This document shows positions 55,801-63,728 of a DNA stretch of 64,000 nt, piece by piece (position 1 is the stretch's first letter; each line of letters begins with the position of its first letter). Source of the stretch: Chlorogloea purpurea SAG 13.99. Lineage in GTDB: Bacteria; Cyanobacteriota; Cyanobacteriia; Cyanobacteriales; Microcystaceae. The position numbers and the translations under genes were made by a program. The stretch is taken from assembly GCA_016903695.1 (NCBI GenBank), contig JADQBB010000023.1, positions 1 to 64,000 on the forward strand, in the 5' to 3' direction. The notes beneath the pieces are model-generated. The model searched no databases. It was not told the origin of the DNA and was given only the letters and a program-made list of their open reading frames with translations.

Positions 55801-57070
55801 CCAAAAACAGAGAATCGCCGAACTGGTGACAGAACAACAAAAGTTAGTCAAACAATACGTCGAGTTCACCCGCCGCCCCGATATTGTTAACTATACCAAG
55901 CAATTAAGTCAGAGCGCTAAAGACCAGAATGTCAACTTAACGAGTCTCCGCAATCTTTCCGACAATCTCAAACGCTTACAGGCTAACGCGGCTTTACTGT
56001 ATCCCCTGATCTTAGACGATCGTTTGGAATTAATCCTCGTCACCCCCGATAGTGCCCCGATTCGGCGCACCGTCAACGTCAAGAAAACCGATTTGAACCG
56101 GGTAATATTACAATTCCGGCAAGCCTTAACAGACCCAAGTAAAGACGCAAAAACACCAGGAAAGCAATTATACGACTGGTTGATTCAACCCCTAGAGAAA
56201 GACCTGAAAGCGGCCGGCACGAAAACTCTAATTTATGCCCCCGACAGTCAACTGCGCTACGTACCTCTAGCCGCCCTCTATGACGGCACAGGGTGGTTAA
56301 TTCAGCGTTACGCCGTGAACTATATCACCGCGGCTAGTTTAACCGATTTCAATACTCGCCCCCAAACAGATCTCAAAGTGTTAGCCGGGGCCTTCACCCA
56401 AGGCAAATTTCTCGTGAAGGTGGGGGCCCGTCAATTTAATTTGGCAGGATTACCTTTCGCTAAAGTGGAAGTGGATAATTTATCCACCGAAGTACCGAAT
56501 ACAACTAGATTACTCGACGGTCAATTCAGTAAAGATAGTACCGTTTCTCGATTGGATGACTATTCGGTCATCCATCTGGCCACTCACGCGGCTTTCGTCC
56601 CGGGTAGTCCCGATGATTCTTTTATTTTATTCGGTAATGGCGATCAAGCCACCCTCTCGGAAGTCCACGATACCTGGCTGATGACGAATGTAGATTTAGT
56701 GGTGTTGAGTGCCTGTGAGACTGCTGTGGGCGGAGAATTGGGCAACGGCGAAGAAATCCTCGGTTTCGGTTACTTGATGCAGAATGCGGGGGCGAGAGCC
56801 ACTATCGCTTCTTTATGGACGGTGGATGACGGTGGTACTCAGTTACTGATGAATAATTTTTATAAGTTTTTGGAGACGAAGAAATTATCTAAAGTGGAGG
56901 CTTTAAGACAAGCGCAGATGAGCCTTATCAACGGCGATAAAAACCCCACGGGAGATGGAAGGGGTTTACGAGTGGAAGGAAAAAATATGGGAGTTTCTGC
57001 GGCTGTACAGAGTCGATTAGATCATCCCTATTATTGGGCCCCTTTTATCTTGATCGGTAATGGTTTATAA
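52895..57070 (+). CDS. exported TPR-CHAT protein (caspase-like protease)
   Basis: A 1391-residue protein. Residues 1-37 look like a signal peptide (hydrophobic core, cleavage near VSAQT). Nineteen tetratricopeptide repeats of 40 residues run from about 99 to 868, most starting LNNIGxxY and containing GDYxKALxYY. A coiled linker follows (about 870-1050). The C-terminal CHAT peptidase domain has the catalytic histidine in HLATHAAF (His1231) and cysteine in LSACETA (Cys1274), then GFGYLMQNAGARATIASLW. CHAT proteases are caspase relatives used in signalling. The target is unknown. An export signal would place it outside the cytoplasm. It is monocistronic. Confidence 0.92.
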   Translation: MDSRPKLLGLVTVCLSLSSGLPLLTGWLILTPTIVSAQTVEDKQTQLAKLVQQGGRQFNQSQFKEGLTSYQQALIIIRQLIAFADRENRPKLRAWEDSILRSIGIGYYRLGDYQSAIKAFEESLAISQEINNGGGEVLTLNGLGNIYNLLGQNQQALDLYDRALVILEKMSRTSSKEERESIRKNESTTINNIGNIYINLGQYSKALDYFTRSLKISQELSDRSGEKTNLSNIGVIYTNLGDSKKALEYFEKSLAISREINDSLGQSITLNNLGLIYSNMGNTTKALDYYNQSLLITRKAGDRNGEKTTLNNIGSLYDNLGDYKKAINFYKQSLGISESIGDKPGEKISLNNIGGIYNKQGDYKTALVYYEQALNLSKEQGDKNGEAITLNNIGNTYDKMGDYKTALSNYEAALSLVAGNNDKGSESITLNNIGAVYVNLGDYQKALDYFQKSFKILETLGYKPLIGISLNNLGNIYDKLGDYPTALEYYQKALTILVAAGDKANQGSALNNIATVYSKLGNYSQALNYYQQALNIQSAIGNQGEVSTVFNNLGNLSRNQGNYQQALEYYEKALVIAQKIGSRYAENTVLANLGETYQNLGESHKALEYFDKALLLATNINDRAGQATILNNFGVVYTSLGQYSKALEAYEKSLKISQAMGDQYAVGVSLNNMGIIHNTLGQNQEALKYYQQALQLRQKIGDKSGVSTSLNNIGFIYFDQKQYEESLKYFQQSLTLNHEIGNVASEAKATNNLGNAYENLGQKDKAVENYEKALTIARSIGDKDTEARAINNIGYSYFDKQDYQKTLEYFQQALVISRAIKNQELEGTILNNLGIVWEKQGSPQLAVFFFKQSVNTYENIRQNIRSLSQVQQQSYVDTISHTYRRLADILLQLDRVLEAQRVLDLLKVQELDDYLSNVRGNANTQEGIDNLPGETKILDEYNKLQDRGIKVGQELSQLRQIPESGRTELQKQRIAELVTEQQKLVKQYVEFTRRPDIVNYTKQLSQSAKDQNVNLTSLRNLSDNLKRLQANAALLYPLILDDRLELILVTPDSAPIRRTVNVKKTDLNRVILQFRQALTDPSKDAKTPGKQLYDWLIQPLEKDLKAAGTKTLIYAPDSQLRYVPLAALYDGTGWLIQRYAVNYITAASLTDFNTRPQTDLKVLAGAFTQGKFLVKVGARQFNLAGLPFAKVEVDNLSTEVPNTTRLLDGQFSKDSTVSRLDDYSVIHLATHAAFVPGSPDDSFILFGNGDQATLSEVHDTWLMTNVDLVVLSACETAVGGELGNGEEILGFGYLMQNAGARATIASLWTVDDGGTQLLMNNFYKFLETKKLSKVEALRQAQMSLINGDKNPTGDGRGLRVEGKNMGVSAAVQSRLDHPYYWAPFILIGNGL
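53189..55501 (+). repeat. 120-bp tandem coding repeats (19 TPR units)
   Basis: Within the CHAT gene the sequence repeats with a 120-base period, recognisable by ctcaataatatcgg near each unit start. Unit two is ten codons longer than the others. The DNA copies are diverged, so the array is old rather than recently expanded. Confidence 0.85.
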
Positions 57071-57103
57071 TTGTGAACCTTATTAGGTGAGCAAGAATTA
57101 TTA

Positions 57104-58009
57104 TTAATAACCCAATTTTTTCAGTACGGACTTAGTCGATACTACATGACGATCAAGACCTAATTTACGGGGTTCGATGCCCAAAGATAAACCTACTAAT
57201 TGGGGTAAATGTAAGACGGGTAAACCTAACTTTTTGCCTATAACTTTTTCTACCTCTGGCTGTCTTGAATCCAAATTCAAATGACACAACGGGCAAGGAG
57301 TCACCAAGCAATCGGCCCCCCCATCGATAGCCGATTGAATGTGACTACCTGCCATAGTAAAAGATTGCGTGGCCGCGTAACTAGATAGAGGCCAGCCGCA
57401 ACATTGAGTACGGCCGGAGTAGTATACAGGTTCTGCGCCGATAGCTTGAAAAACCTGTTCCATCGATTTCGGATTTATGGGATCATCGTAGGGTAGGGAT
57501 TTTTGCGCCCGTAGCAGATAACAACCGTAGAAGGCGGCGCACTTCAAACCCGTTAATTTTCTCGTGACTTTCTCCCGGAGATTATCGAGACCGTAATCTC
57601 CCACTAAAGCCCAAAGAAGGTGTTTCACTTCCGTAGTACCTTGATAAGGGGAACAATGCTCTTTTTCTAGATAACCGTTAACCTGTTCTAGATAGTGAGG
57701 ATTTTCTACTTTCGCTTCCTTGAGTCTTTCATCGACCGCGCCGATAACCCCCTGACAGGTGCTGCAATGAGTTAACAGGGGTAAATTCAGGGATTCCGCT
57801 AAGGCGATATTACGGGCATTGACGGTATCTTCTAAAAGTTGAGAATCTTCTTTATAGGTTCCTGAACCGCAACAGGCTGCTTTTTTCAGTTCGATCAATT
57901 CTATACCTAAAGCTTGAGTTAAAGCTCCTGTGGATAGATATAATTCCCGGCAAGCACCCTGGGCCACACACCCTGGGAAATAAGCATACTGTAGCGTTTT
58001 AGCTGGCAT
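57104..58009 (-). CDS. CCG-domain iron-sulfur protein (HdrB-like)
   Basis: A 301-residue protein with two cysteine-rich CCG domains, as in heterodisulfide reductase subunit B and the matching subunit of some succinate dehydrogenases. The first has YFPGCVAQGA and AACCGSGTY with a later HCSTCQG. The second has FYGCYLL, TQCCGWPLS and TPCPLCHLN. These cysteines bind an iron-sulfur cluster. It probably passes electrons in a quinone- or thiol-linked redox enzyme, but no partner subunit is adjacent. A shortened label as succinate dehydrogenase subunit would be speculative. Confidence 0.85.
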   Translation of the reverse strand: MPAKTLQYAYFPGCVAQGACRELYLSTGALTQALGIELIELKKAACCGSGTYKEDSQLLEDTVNARNIALAESLNLPLLTHCSTCQGVIGAVDERLKEAKVENPHYLEQVNGYLEKEHCSPYQGTTEVKHLLWALVGDYGLDNLREKVTRKLTGLKCAAFYGCYLLRAQKSLPYDDPINPKSMEQVFQAIGAEPVYYSGRTQCCGWPLSSYAATQSFTMAGSHIQSAIDGGADCLVTPCPLCHLNLDSRQPEVEKVIGKKLGLPVLHLPQLVGLSLGIEPRKLGLDRHVVSTKSVLKKLGY

Positions 58010-58111
58010 GGATAGTTAAAAAGTAACGATACTTATTTCTATTTTCCGATACCGGATCACGATCGTGGTTATATAAGGTTTATTTCTTAAGAGTTCAACC
58101 GACTAGTCACC

Positions 58112-59437
58112 TCACGTCGATCGTATTTCAAATTGATTCAAATATGCTACCGGCTCACTGGGGTCAAAACCGCGCCCGTCGATGAACGATGTGCCAGGTT
58201 CTTTTCTCATTCGCTCTTTAGGTAGGGGAATATTCAAGTGTTTTGCCGCGTCTTTATAAACGGTCACGGGATAAGTTTTATCGATAATTTTATCGCCATC
58301 GGCGGGATATTCTGATAAACCCAATGTGCCCCAGCGGATCATCTGCGTTAATACCCAAATACCTTGAGAACGCCACGGGTAGTTAATATTATCGGGTGGT
58401 TTTAAATAATTTGTAGAGCGATAATTATAGATATTCATATCAGGAATACTCTTACTTTGACCGCCTCCATCGTCTAATTTTTCCAACTTATAATCACCCC
58501 CTAAAGACCCCGTGATAAGGTTGGCGGGTTGATTGACATAGGGTTTACCGCTCAGAATTTGTGCCAATTCGGGGCGATTTTCCGGTACATCGCACCAGCG
58601 GCAAGCTTCGATCAAAGCGGCTACTAAAGCTCTAGCTGAGGTAGGATATTTATCGGCCCATCCCTGCATGGTTCCTAATACTTTATTGGGATGACCCTTC
58701 CAGATGTCGCGGCTAAGATAGGGTATAAATCCGAGTTTCCCAGTCACCGCCAACTGATTCCACGGCTCGGAAACTCCATAACCATTTATAGTACCCGCTT
58801 GTAATTTATGAATCAATTGCGAGGGAGCGATCGTTTCTAATTTTAGATCTTTTCCAGGTTCAAGTCCCATACTCGCCCACCAGTATCGATACAGATAACT
58901 TTCTATGGCAGTGTCTGCTTCTGTGGCAAAAACCAATGGTTGACTCCGCTTGTTAATAATCTTGTATACAGAATCGGTGAATTCGTTAAAGTTAACGTAC
59001 CAATTGCCGGGGCGGATACCTTTGCGCCAGAGTTTCTGACTCAAGGTAATGGCGCTACCATTGCCGTTGAGATTCATCAGAGAGATCATCGCCGCCTGTT
59101 TTTTGCCTAACCTCGCCAGTAGGGGCATAGCGTATAAAGTCTGGGCCGCGTCCAATTGCCAACCCAATAACCCGGATTCTATCTCGCCCCAAGTGTTAAA
59201 CCGTTTGAGAGTCACTTTCAAACCGTAACGTTCAAAAAACCCTTTCTGGGTGGCCACGATCAAAGGGGCAGCGTCGTTACTAGGAACGAAGCCAAGGGTA
59301 AGGGAATCTTTCTCTACTTTTCCCAGATCGATCTTATCTTGGTTGGGGGCGAGAGGATTTTTCACGTTTCCACAAGCCGCAAACGCGAAACTAGCGACTC
59401 CTAAACCTGAATAGGCTACGAATTGACGACGTTTCAT
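58112..59437 (-). CDS. NrtA/CmpA-like ABC substrate-binding lipoprotein, orphan
   Basis: A 441-residue binding protein of the nitrate/bicarbonate (NitT/TauT) family. The N-terminus has a twin arginine (MKRRQFVAYSG) and a lipobox-like AFAACG. The mature part begins with LTLGFVPSNDAAPLIVATQKGFFERYGL. It lacks any neighbouring permease or ATPase. The NitT/TauT permease and ATPase at 40487-43591 lack a binding protein, so the two loci could form one transporter. Whether it binds nitrate, nitrite, cyanate or bicarbonate cannot be told by eye. Confidence 0.8.
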   Translation of the reverse strand: MKRRQFVAYSGLGVASFAFAACGNVKNPLAPNQDKIDLGKVEKDSLTLGFVPSNDAAPLIVATQKGFFERYGLKVTLKRFNTWGEIESGLLGWQLDAAQTLYAMPLLARLGKKQAAMISLMNLNGNGSAITLSQKLWRKGIRPGNWYVNFNEFTDSVYKIINKRSQPLVFATEADTAIESYLYRYWWASMGLEPGKDLKLETIAPSQLIHKLQAGTINGYGVSEPWNQLAVTGKLGFIPYLSRDIWKGHPNKVLGTMQGWADKYPTSARALVAALIEACRWCDVPENRPELAQILSGKPYVNQPANLITGSLGGDYKLEKLDDGGGQSKSIPDMNIYNYRSTNYLKPPDNINYPWRSQGIWVLTQMIRWGTLGLSEYPADGDKIIDKTYPVTVYKDAAKHLNIPLPKERMRKEPGTSFIDGRGFDPSEPVAYLNQFEIRST

Positions 59438-59606
59438 CTTGAATGGGTAAACATAAACTTTATCTTATTGGCATAGTGTAGTATGAAATCCCACTTTAAA
59501 GCTTTTTACCCTCTCCCCCAAAAAAATCGGGGTTTTATGATACATCTACCTATCTATATGGGAATTCTAAGAATACTAGGTAAGCTTTATCACTGGATTA
59601 AAACAG

Positions 59607-61889
59607 ATGCCGAATGATGCACCCCTAACCCTGCCGCCTTTTGCCAACAAATTAATACAGTCAGGGTATATCACACTTCCCCAATTACAACAGGTATTGA
59701 TCGAAAAGCGCAAAAGTAACCGCCCCCTATTGGATTTATTGCAGGCCGTAACGGGTCGTCCTCTACCCCCGGAGTTAGTTCGTCAGCATCGTCAAGATCA
59801 TTTATTTAATCTCAAAATTCTCCACGGTGTAGAAATTATTGACCCGGAAACAGATACAATTGACTGGGAAAAAATAGAAACTTTATTTAAAACTTTAATA
59901 CCTTTCGATATTTGTAGACGTTACCAAATAATTCCCTTGAGCTATCAAAATTCTCCCGTACAGAGCCTCGTCTTGGCGATGGTAAACCCTGGTAAAAAAG
60001 AGTCTTTGGATGATTTGAAAAGAATCTTGAGGATGAAAGATTTACAATTTGATCGCCGGGTTATTTCTCTCCAAGACTACAACGGGTTAATGGAAAAATA
60101 TCGTATCCGTAAACTGGGTGTTGCAACTCAAACTAGAGCTTTAGGAGAACAGGAATTAGAAACTTTAGTAGATGTTACCGATATTTTTGAAGATAATCAC
60201 GGCCCCGCTTTGCGCCGCGACGAACCCGATGAAGATTTAAACTTGATCAATCAAAGCAATCAAGGCCCCGTTATTACCCTAGTTAATAATATTCTTGTGG
60301 CCGCCATAGAAAATCGTGCCTCGGAGATTCATATAGAGCCACAGGAAACACAACTTTTAGTTAAGTTCCGTCAGGATGGTAAAATTTGCCCCGGCTTTAA
60401 TCCTATCTCTAAAGAAATCAGCGGTGCGGTAATTTCTCGGTTGAAATTGGGGGCGGAGTTGGATATTACCCAACGCCTCAAGCCTCAAAAAGGAAAAATG
60501 CAAAGAACTTTTTCGGGTAGACGGGTAGATTTTTGGGTGCATACTTTACCCACCAATCACGGGGAAAAACTGTTAATTAAAGTGGTGGACTATAAATCAG
60601 ATATAGATACCCTGGAAAAGTTAATTCTTATCCCGGAAACTAGAAAGCAAATCGAGCAAATGTTAGAGCGAAAGGCGGGTTTGTTATTGTTGACAGCGCC
60701 TACGGGTTCGGGTGTATCGACAACTTTTTATTCTCTACTGACCCATCGCAATCAAGATGGGGTGAATATATCCACTTTAGAAGATCCGATCGAACGCACG
60801 ATCGATGGCATCACCCAAGTAGAAATCAATCCCCGTCAGGGGATGAATTATGAATCGATGATCGACTCGTTTTTGAATCAAGATGTGGATATTATCGGGA
60901 TCGATCGTCTAGAAGAAGCCACGACGGTAACGGCTGCCGTCGATGCGGCTTTAAAGGGCCATCTGATTATCTCTAGTTTACCGATCAACGATGTGAGCGC
61001 AGCTCTGGTACGTCTCAATAAAAGCGGCGTGGAATCTTCTACCATCGCCCAAGCTCTCATCGGTTTGATCAATCAGCGTCTCCTCCGCCGGGTTTGCCCT
61101 ACCTGTCGCCTCAAACATCAACCGGGCCCGGAAGAAATTAAAGTCTACAGACTTTCTGCCGAGAAGTTGAAACAACATACTATCTATAGGGCCAATACTC
61201 TCAATAATAACGAGATTGAACAAGCTAGGGAGCGGGGCAGATTGTGCCGTCAGTGTAACGGTGTGGGTTATTACGGCCAAGTGGGTGTTTATGAGGTGTT
61301 GCGAATCACTCCCAGATTACAGGGCATGATCGGTCATGACCTCGATACGGCAATGATGAAGCGGATGGCGATCGCAGATGGTTTTAAATCCCTTTTAAAT
61401 TACGCTCTAGAGTTAGTCACCCGCGGTGACACCACTTTCGAGGAAATAGAAAGGATCATCGGTGACACCAACGAAGAAGCGACGGCGGAAATCGCTCCGG
61501 AACTTATGCCGCCGCAAATCATTAAAAGGGTACAGAGTCTAGAAACTCTCATAGCTTCAGCGATGAAGGAGTTACAATCGCTCAAACAAGATTTAGGATT
61601 ACTCGAAGAACCATCTATATCTCAGGAAATACCGGAAATTCCCTTGGAAGAGCCGGAAGAAAGGGCCGCCTCAGCTACTATGGTAGATTTTTCTTATGAT
61701 AAGGAAACGATCGTTTCTGACCATCGTAACCCCATCTATGAGGAATTGACCGACCCCGGCGAATGGAATGAATTAAAAGAAGAATTGGATATGAGTAAGG
61801 AGACTGTTGTTTCCGAGAGTTTCGAGGATGGTTCTTCCGGTTGGGAAGTCAATTCTTCTTTTCGCTCTCTTCCCGATCCTTGGTCTTAA
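59607..61889 (+). CDS. PilB/GspE-like ATPase with degenerate nucleotide site
   Basis: A 760-residue relative of the type IV pilus extension ATPase. Residues 1-160 resemble the N-terminal MshEN region. The RecA-like core keeps an Asp-box-like region (STLEDPIERTI) and a zinc-binding tetracysteine (VCPTC and LCRQC). The Walker A reads TGSGVSTT, with valine 370 where PilB has the catalytic lysine. The Walker B region (DIIGIDRLEEATT) lacks the usual GEIRD, and the histidine box HTND reads PIND. It probably does not hydrolyse ATP normally. A C-terminal acidic tail of about 90 residues is unlike PilB. It precedes ndhM. Confidence 0.85.
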   Translation: MPNDAPLTLPPFANKLIQSGYITLPQLQQVLIEKRKSNRPLLDLLQAVTGRPLPPELVRQHRQDHLFNLKILHGVEIIDPETDTIDWEKIETLFKTLIPFDICRRYQIIPLSYQNSPVQSLVLAMVNPGKKESLDDLKRILRMKDLQFDRRVISLQDYNGLMEKYRIRKLGVATQTRALGEQELETLVDVTDIFEDNHGPALRRDEPDEDLNLINQSNQGPVITLVNNILVAAIENRASEIHIEPQETQLLVKFRQDGKICPGFNPISKEISGAVISRLKLGAELDITQRLKPQKGKMQRTFSGRRVDFWVHTLPTNHGEKLLIKVVDYKSDIDTLEKLILIPETRKQIEQMLERKAGLLLLTAPTGSGVSTTFYSLLTHRNQDGVNISTLEDPIERTIDGITQVEINPRQGMNYESMIDSFLNQDVDIIGIDRLEEATTVTAAVDAALKGHLIISSLPINDVSAALVRLNKSGVESSTIAQALIGLINQRLLRRVCPTCRLKHQPGPEEIKVYRLSAEKLKQHTIYRANTLNNNEIEQARERGRLCRQCNGVGYYGQVGVYEVLRITPRLQGMIGHDLDTAMMKRMAIADGFKSLLNYALELVTRGDTTFEEIERIIGDTNEEATAEIAPELMPPQIIKRVQSLETLIASAMKELQSLKQDLGLLEEPSISQEIPEIPLEEPEERAASATMVDFSYDKETIVSDHRNPIYEELTDPGEWNELKEELDMSKETVVSESFEDGSSGWEVNSSFRSLPDPWS

Positions 61890-61935
61890 ATTATATGGCA
61901 GAATCTTAATATCTAATTTATTTTTAGCCATTGCC

Positions 61936-62274
61936 ATGCTATTGAAGTCAACTACCCGTCATGTACGTATTTATACGGCAGAGATCGAAAATAACGAATT
62001 AGCACCCAGTGACAACGTTCTCACTCTCGACATCGACCCCGATAATGAATTTATCTGGGATGAGGTGGCTTTAGCGAAAGTTTACCGCCGCTTCGATGAG
62101 CTGGTAGAGTCTTACAATGGCGAGGATCTAACCGAGTATAATTTACGCCGCATCGGTTCTGAATTAGAACATCTTTTGCGATCGCTCCTCCTCAAAGGTG
62201 AAATAAGTTACAATCTCGACTCTAGAGCTTTAAATTACAGTATGGGCCTCCCCCAAGTGGGCACGCCGGGGTAA
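61936..62274 (+). CDS. ndhM: NAD(P)H-quinone oxidoreductase subunit M
   Basis: A 112-residue subunit of the cyanobacterial and plastid NDH-1 complex, which handles cyclic electron flow and respiration at the thylakoid. The sequence (MLLKSTTRHVRIYTAEIENN, then RRIGSELEHLLRSLL and ISYNL) matches NdhM over its whole length. I start it at the ATG at 61936; an upstream frame to 61807 overlaps the PilB-like gene and is not family-like. A strong terminator follows at 62306-62332. Confidence 0.93.
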   Translation: MLLKSTTRHVRIYTAEIENNELAPSDNVLTLDIDPDNEFIWDEVALAKVYRRFDELVESYNGEDLTEYNLRRIGSELEHLLRSLLLKGEISYNLDSRALNYSMGLPQVGTPG

Positions 62275-62305
62275 ATTATTTTCTAGAATAAGTTATTTCC
62301 AGCGG

Positions 62306-62332
62306 GGCTAGAGAACGATTCTAGCCTTTTTT
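62306..62332 (+). terminator. rho-independent terminator after ndhM
   Basis: Perfect 7-bp stem GGCTAGA and TCTAGCC around GAACGAT, followed directly by TTTTTT. It lies 31 bases after the ndhM stop and separates it from tRNA-Ser. Confidence 0.9.
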
Positions 62333-62387
62333 AAGGCAGGTACTTTTCTATTGAAAGTTCCTATGCTATGATGTAATTCTGCTATCT

Positions 62388-62479
62388 GGAGAGGTGGCTG
62401 AGTGGTTGAAAGCGGCAGATTGCTAATCTGTTGTACGGATCGTAAGGCCGTACCGAGGGTTCGAATCCCTCCTTCTCCG
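62388..62479 (+). tRNA. trnS: tRNA-Ser(GCT)
   Basis: A 92-base class II tRNA. The acceptor arms are GGAGAGG and CTTCTCC with discriminator G. The anticodon loop TTGCTAA carries GCT for serine. A long variable arm (GTACGG and CCGTAC region) and T arm GAGGG TTCGAAT CCCTC follow. CCA is not encoded. There is no sign of an integrated element at its 3' end. Confidence 0.95.
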
Positions 62480-62606
62480 TTATATAAAATAAAAACTTGT
62501 TGATAACACATAGAGAATGAGTAATAATTCACTTTTGTTACAAATTGTTGTAATATGTCAAGAGAAAGCCATATTGGTTAACAAATATTCATATTGAGGT
62601 TTGATC

Positions 62607-62786
62607 ATGCCCTATACTACCGAAGAAGGTGGACGCTTAAATAACTTTGCTAAAGAGCCTAAAGTTTATGAAGCAGCACCTCCAGATACTAATCAAAAAC
62701 GTAATTATATTATTTTAGGGGTTTTAGCCGCTATTTTAGTCGTGGGCGTGATGGCGGTAGCTGTTTACGCTTCTCAAGCCCGATAA
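62607..62786 (+). CDS. psb34: photosystem II assembly protein Psb34
   Basis: A 59-residue protein with one membrane helix (YIILGVLAAILVVGVMAVAVY) and the family N-terminus MPYTTEEGGRLNNFAKEPKVY. It matches the ssl1498/Psb34 family, which binds CP47-containing photosystem II intermediates and is related in sequence to high-light-inducible proteins. I use the ATG at 62607, preceded by TTGAGGT; the TTG six bases upstream is not needed. Confidence 0.88.
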   Translation: MPYTTEEGGRLNNFAKEPKVYEAAPPDTNQKRNYIILGVLAAILVVGVMAVAVYASQAR

Positions 62787-62870
62787 TGTAGAGAGAAGAG
62801 AGAAGAGAGGGGGATCGAGCTAGCGCACATACTCACCACTCATTTCTCACTTCTGAGTTCTAAATCCATC

Positions 62871-63668
62871 TCAGTTCGGTTTTTGCATCGCCTCGAGCGC
62901 ACTTAAAGACTTCTGTGACATTGCCGATTTGCCTTGTTGGGCCGCCGCTTGAGAAGCCTGTCTTAAATCTTGAAGAGCTTCTTTAGGTCTACCGAGTTTG
63001 TAATAAGTCAGGCCCCGATTATGAAGTGACTCGGCGTATTGAGGATTAATGCGCAAGCTTTCGTTATAGTCGCTCAAAGCTTGTTCGTGTTGACCGAGAC
63101 GATTATAAGCGAGGGCGCGGTTGTAAAAAATCCGCTCTTTCCCCCGAACATTAGATAACTTTAAAGCGTCGCTATAGTCCTTGATTGCGTCTTCGTGAGC
63201 GCCAGAGTCATCGTGGGCGTTGCCGCGATAGATATAAAAATCGGCGAAATCGGGATTGAGGGCGATCGCTTGAGAGCAATCGGTGATCGCATCTCCATAC
63301 TTTTTAGTTAGATAATAAACATAGCAACGATTACCGTAGGCGTTGACGTAATTAGGATTAACCGAGATAGCTTTAGTGTAATCATCGATCGCGCTTTCAT
63401 ACTTGCCGAGAATTAAATGAGCGTAACCGCGATTGTAATAGGCATCAGCGTCCTTCGGTTCAAGATTTAGGGCTTGGGTAAATTGTTCGATTGCGCCCTG
63501 ATAATCTCCCGAATTCAACTTATCCACACCCCGATTATAAAACACCACCGCTCTATTCGGCTCTTTCGACCCCGGAGTGGATACCGATTGTGCGGAAACG
63601 GAAGTAGAGACGCTCATAGCAGCGAGGGTGAGAGCGAGAAACTGACAGATCGATCGATTCTTTCTCAT
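62871..63668 (-). CDS. exported TPR protein
   Basis: A 265-residue protein. A signal peptide (RSICQFLALTLAAMSVS, ending VSAQS) is followed by six tetratricopeptide repeats of 34 residues with the AYYNRGYAHLILGKYESAIDDY pattern (shown in part). It probably acts as a scaffold in the periplasm or lumen. I choose the ATG at 63668 (MRKNRSI), which gives a standard signal peptide; the frame extends to 63686. It is divergent from the CyanoP gene. Confidence 0.85.
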   Translation of the reverse strand: MRKNRSICQFLALTLAAMSVSTSVSAQSVSTPGSKEPNRAVVFYNRGVDKLNSGDYQGAIEQFTQALNLEPKDADAYYNRGYAHLILGKYESAIDDYTKAISVNPNYVNAYGNRCYVYYLTKKYGDAITDCSQAIALNPDFADFYIYRGNAHDDSGAHEDAIKDYSDALKLSNVRGKERIFYNRALAYNRLGQHEQALSDYNESLRINPQYAESLHNRGLTYYKLGRPKEALQDLRQASQAAAQQGKSAMSQKSLSALEAMQKPN

Positions 63669-63728
63669 TATTAATAGTAGGGTCAACCTTATAGAATAAA
63701 ATACAATAGTTCGTCCGTGAAAATTTTT

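Noticed and set aside
59495-59540. Short CCCC/GGGG hairpin followed by TTTT between the NrtA-like and PilB-like genes.
   Set aside because: Four base pairs with a nine-base loop between divergent genes is too weak, and misplaced, for a terminator.
61807-61935. Upstream extension of the ndhM frame to 155 residues.
   Set aside because: The extra 43 residues overlap the PilB-like gene and are absent from the NdhM family; the internal ATG gives the exact family N-terminus.
6181-63270. Many GCGATCGC octamers considered as possible regulatory sites.
   Set aside because: They are the HIP1 repeats that are dispersed throughout many cyanobacterial genomes, including coding sequence, and carry no local meaning here.
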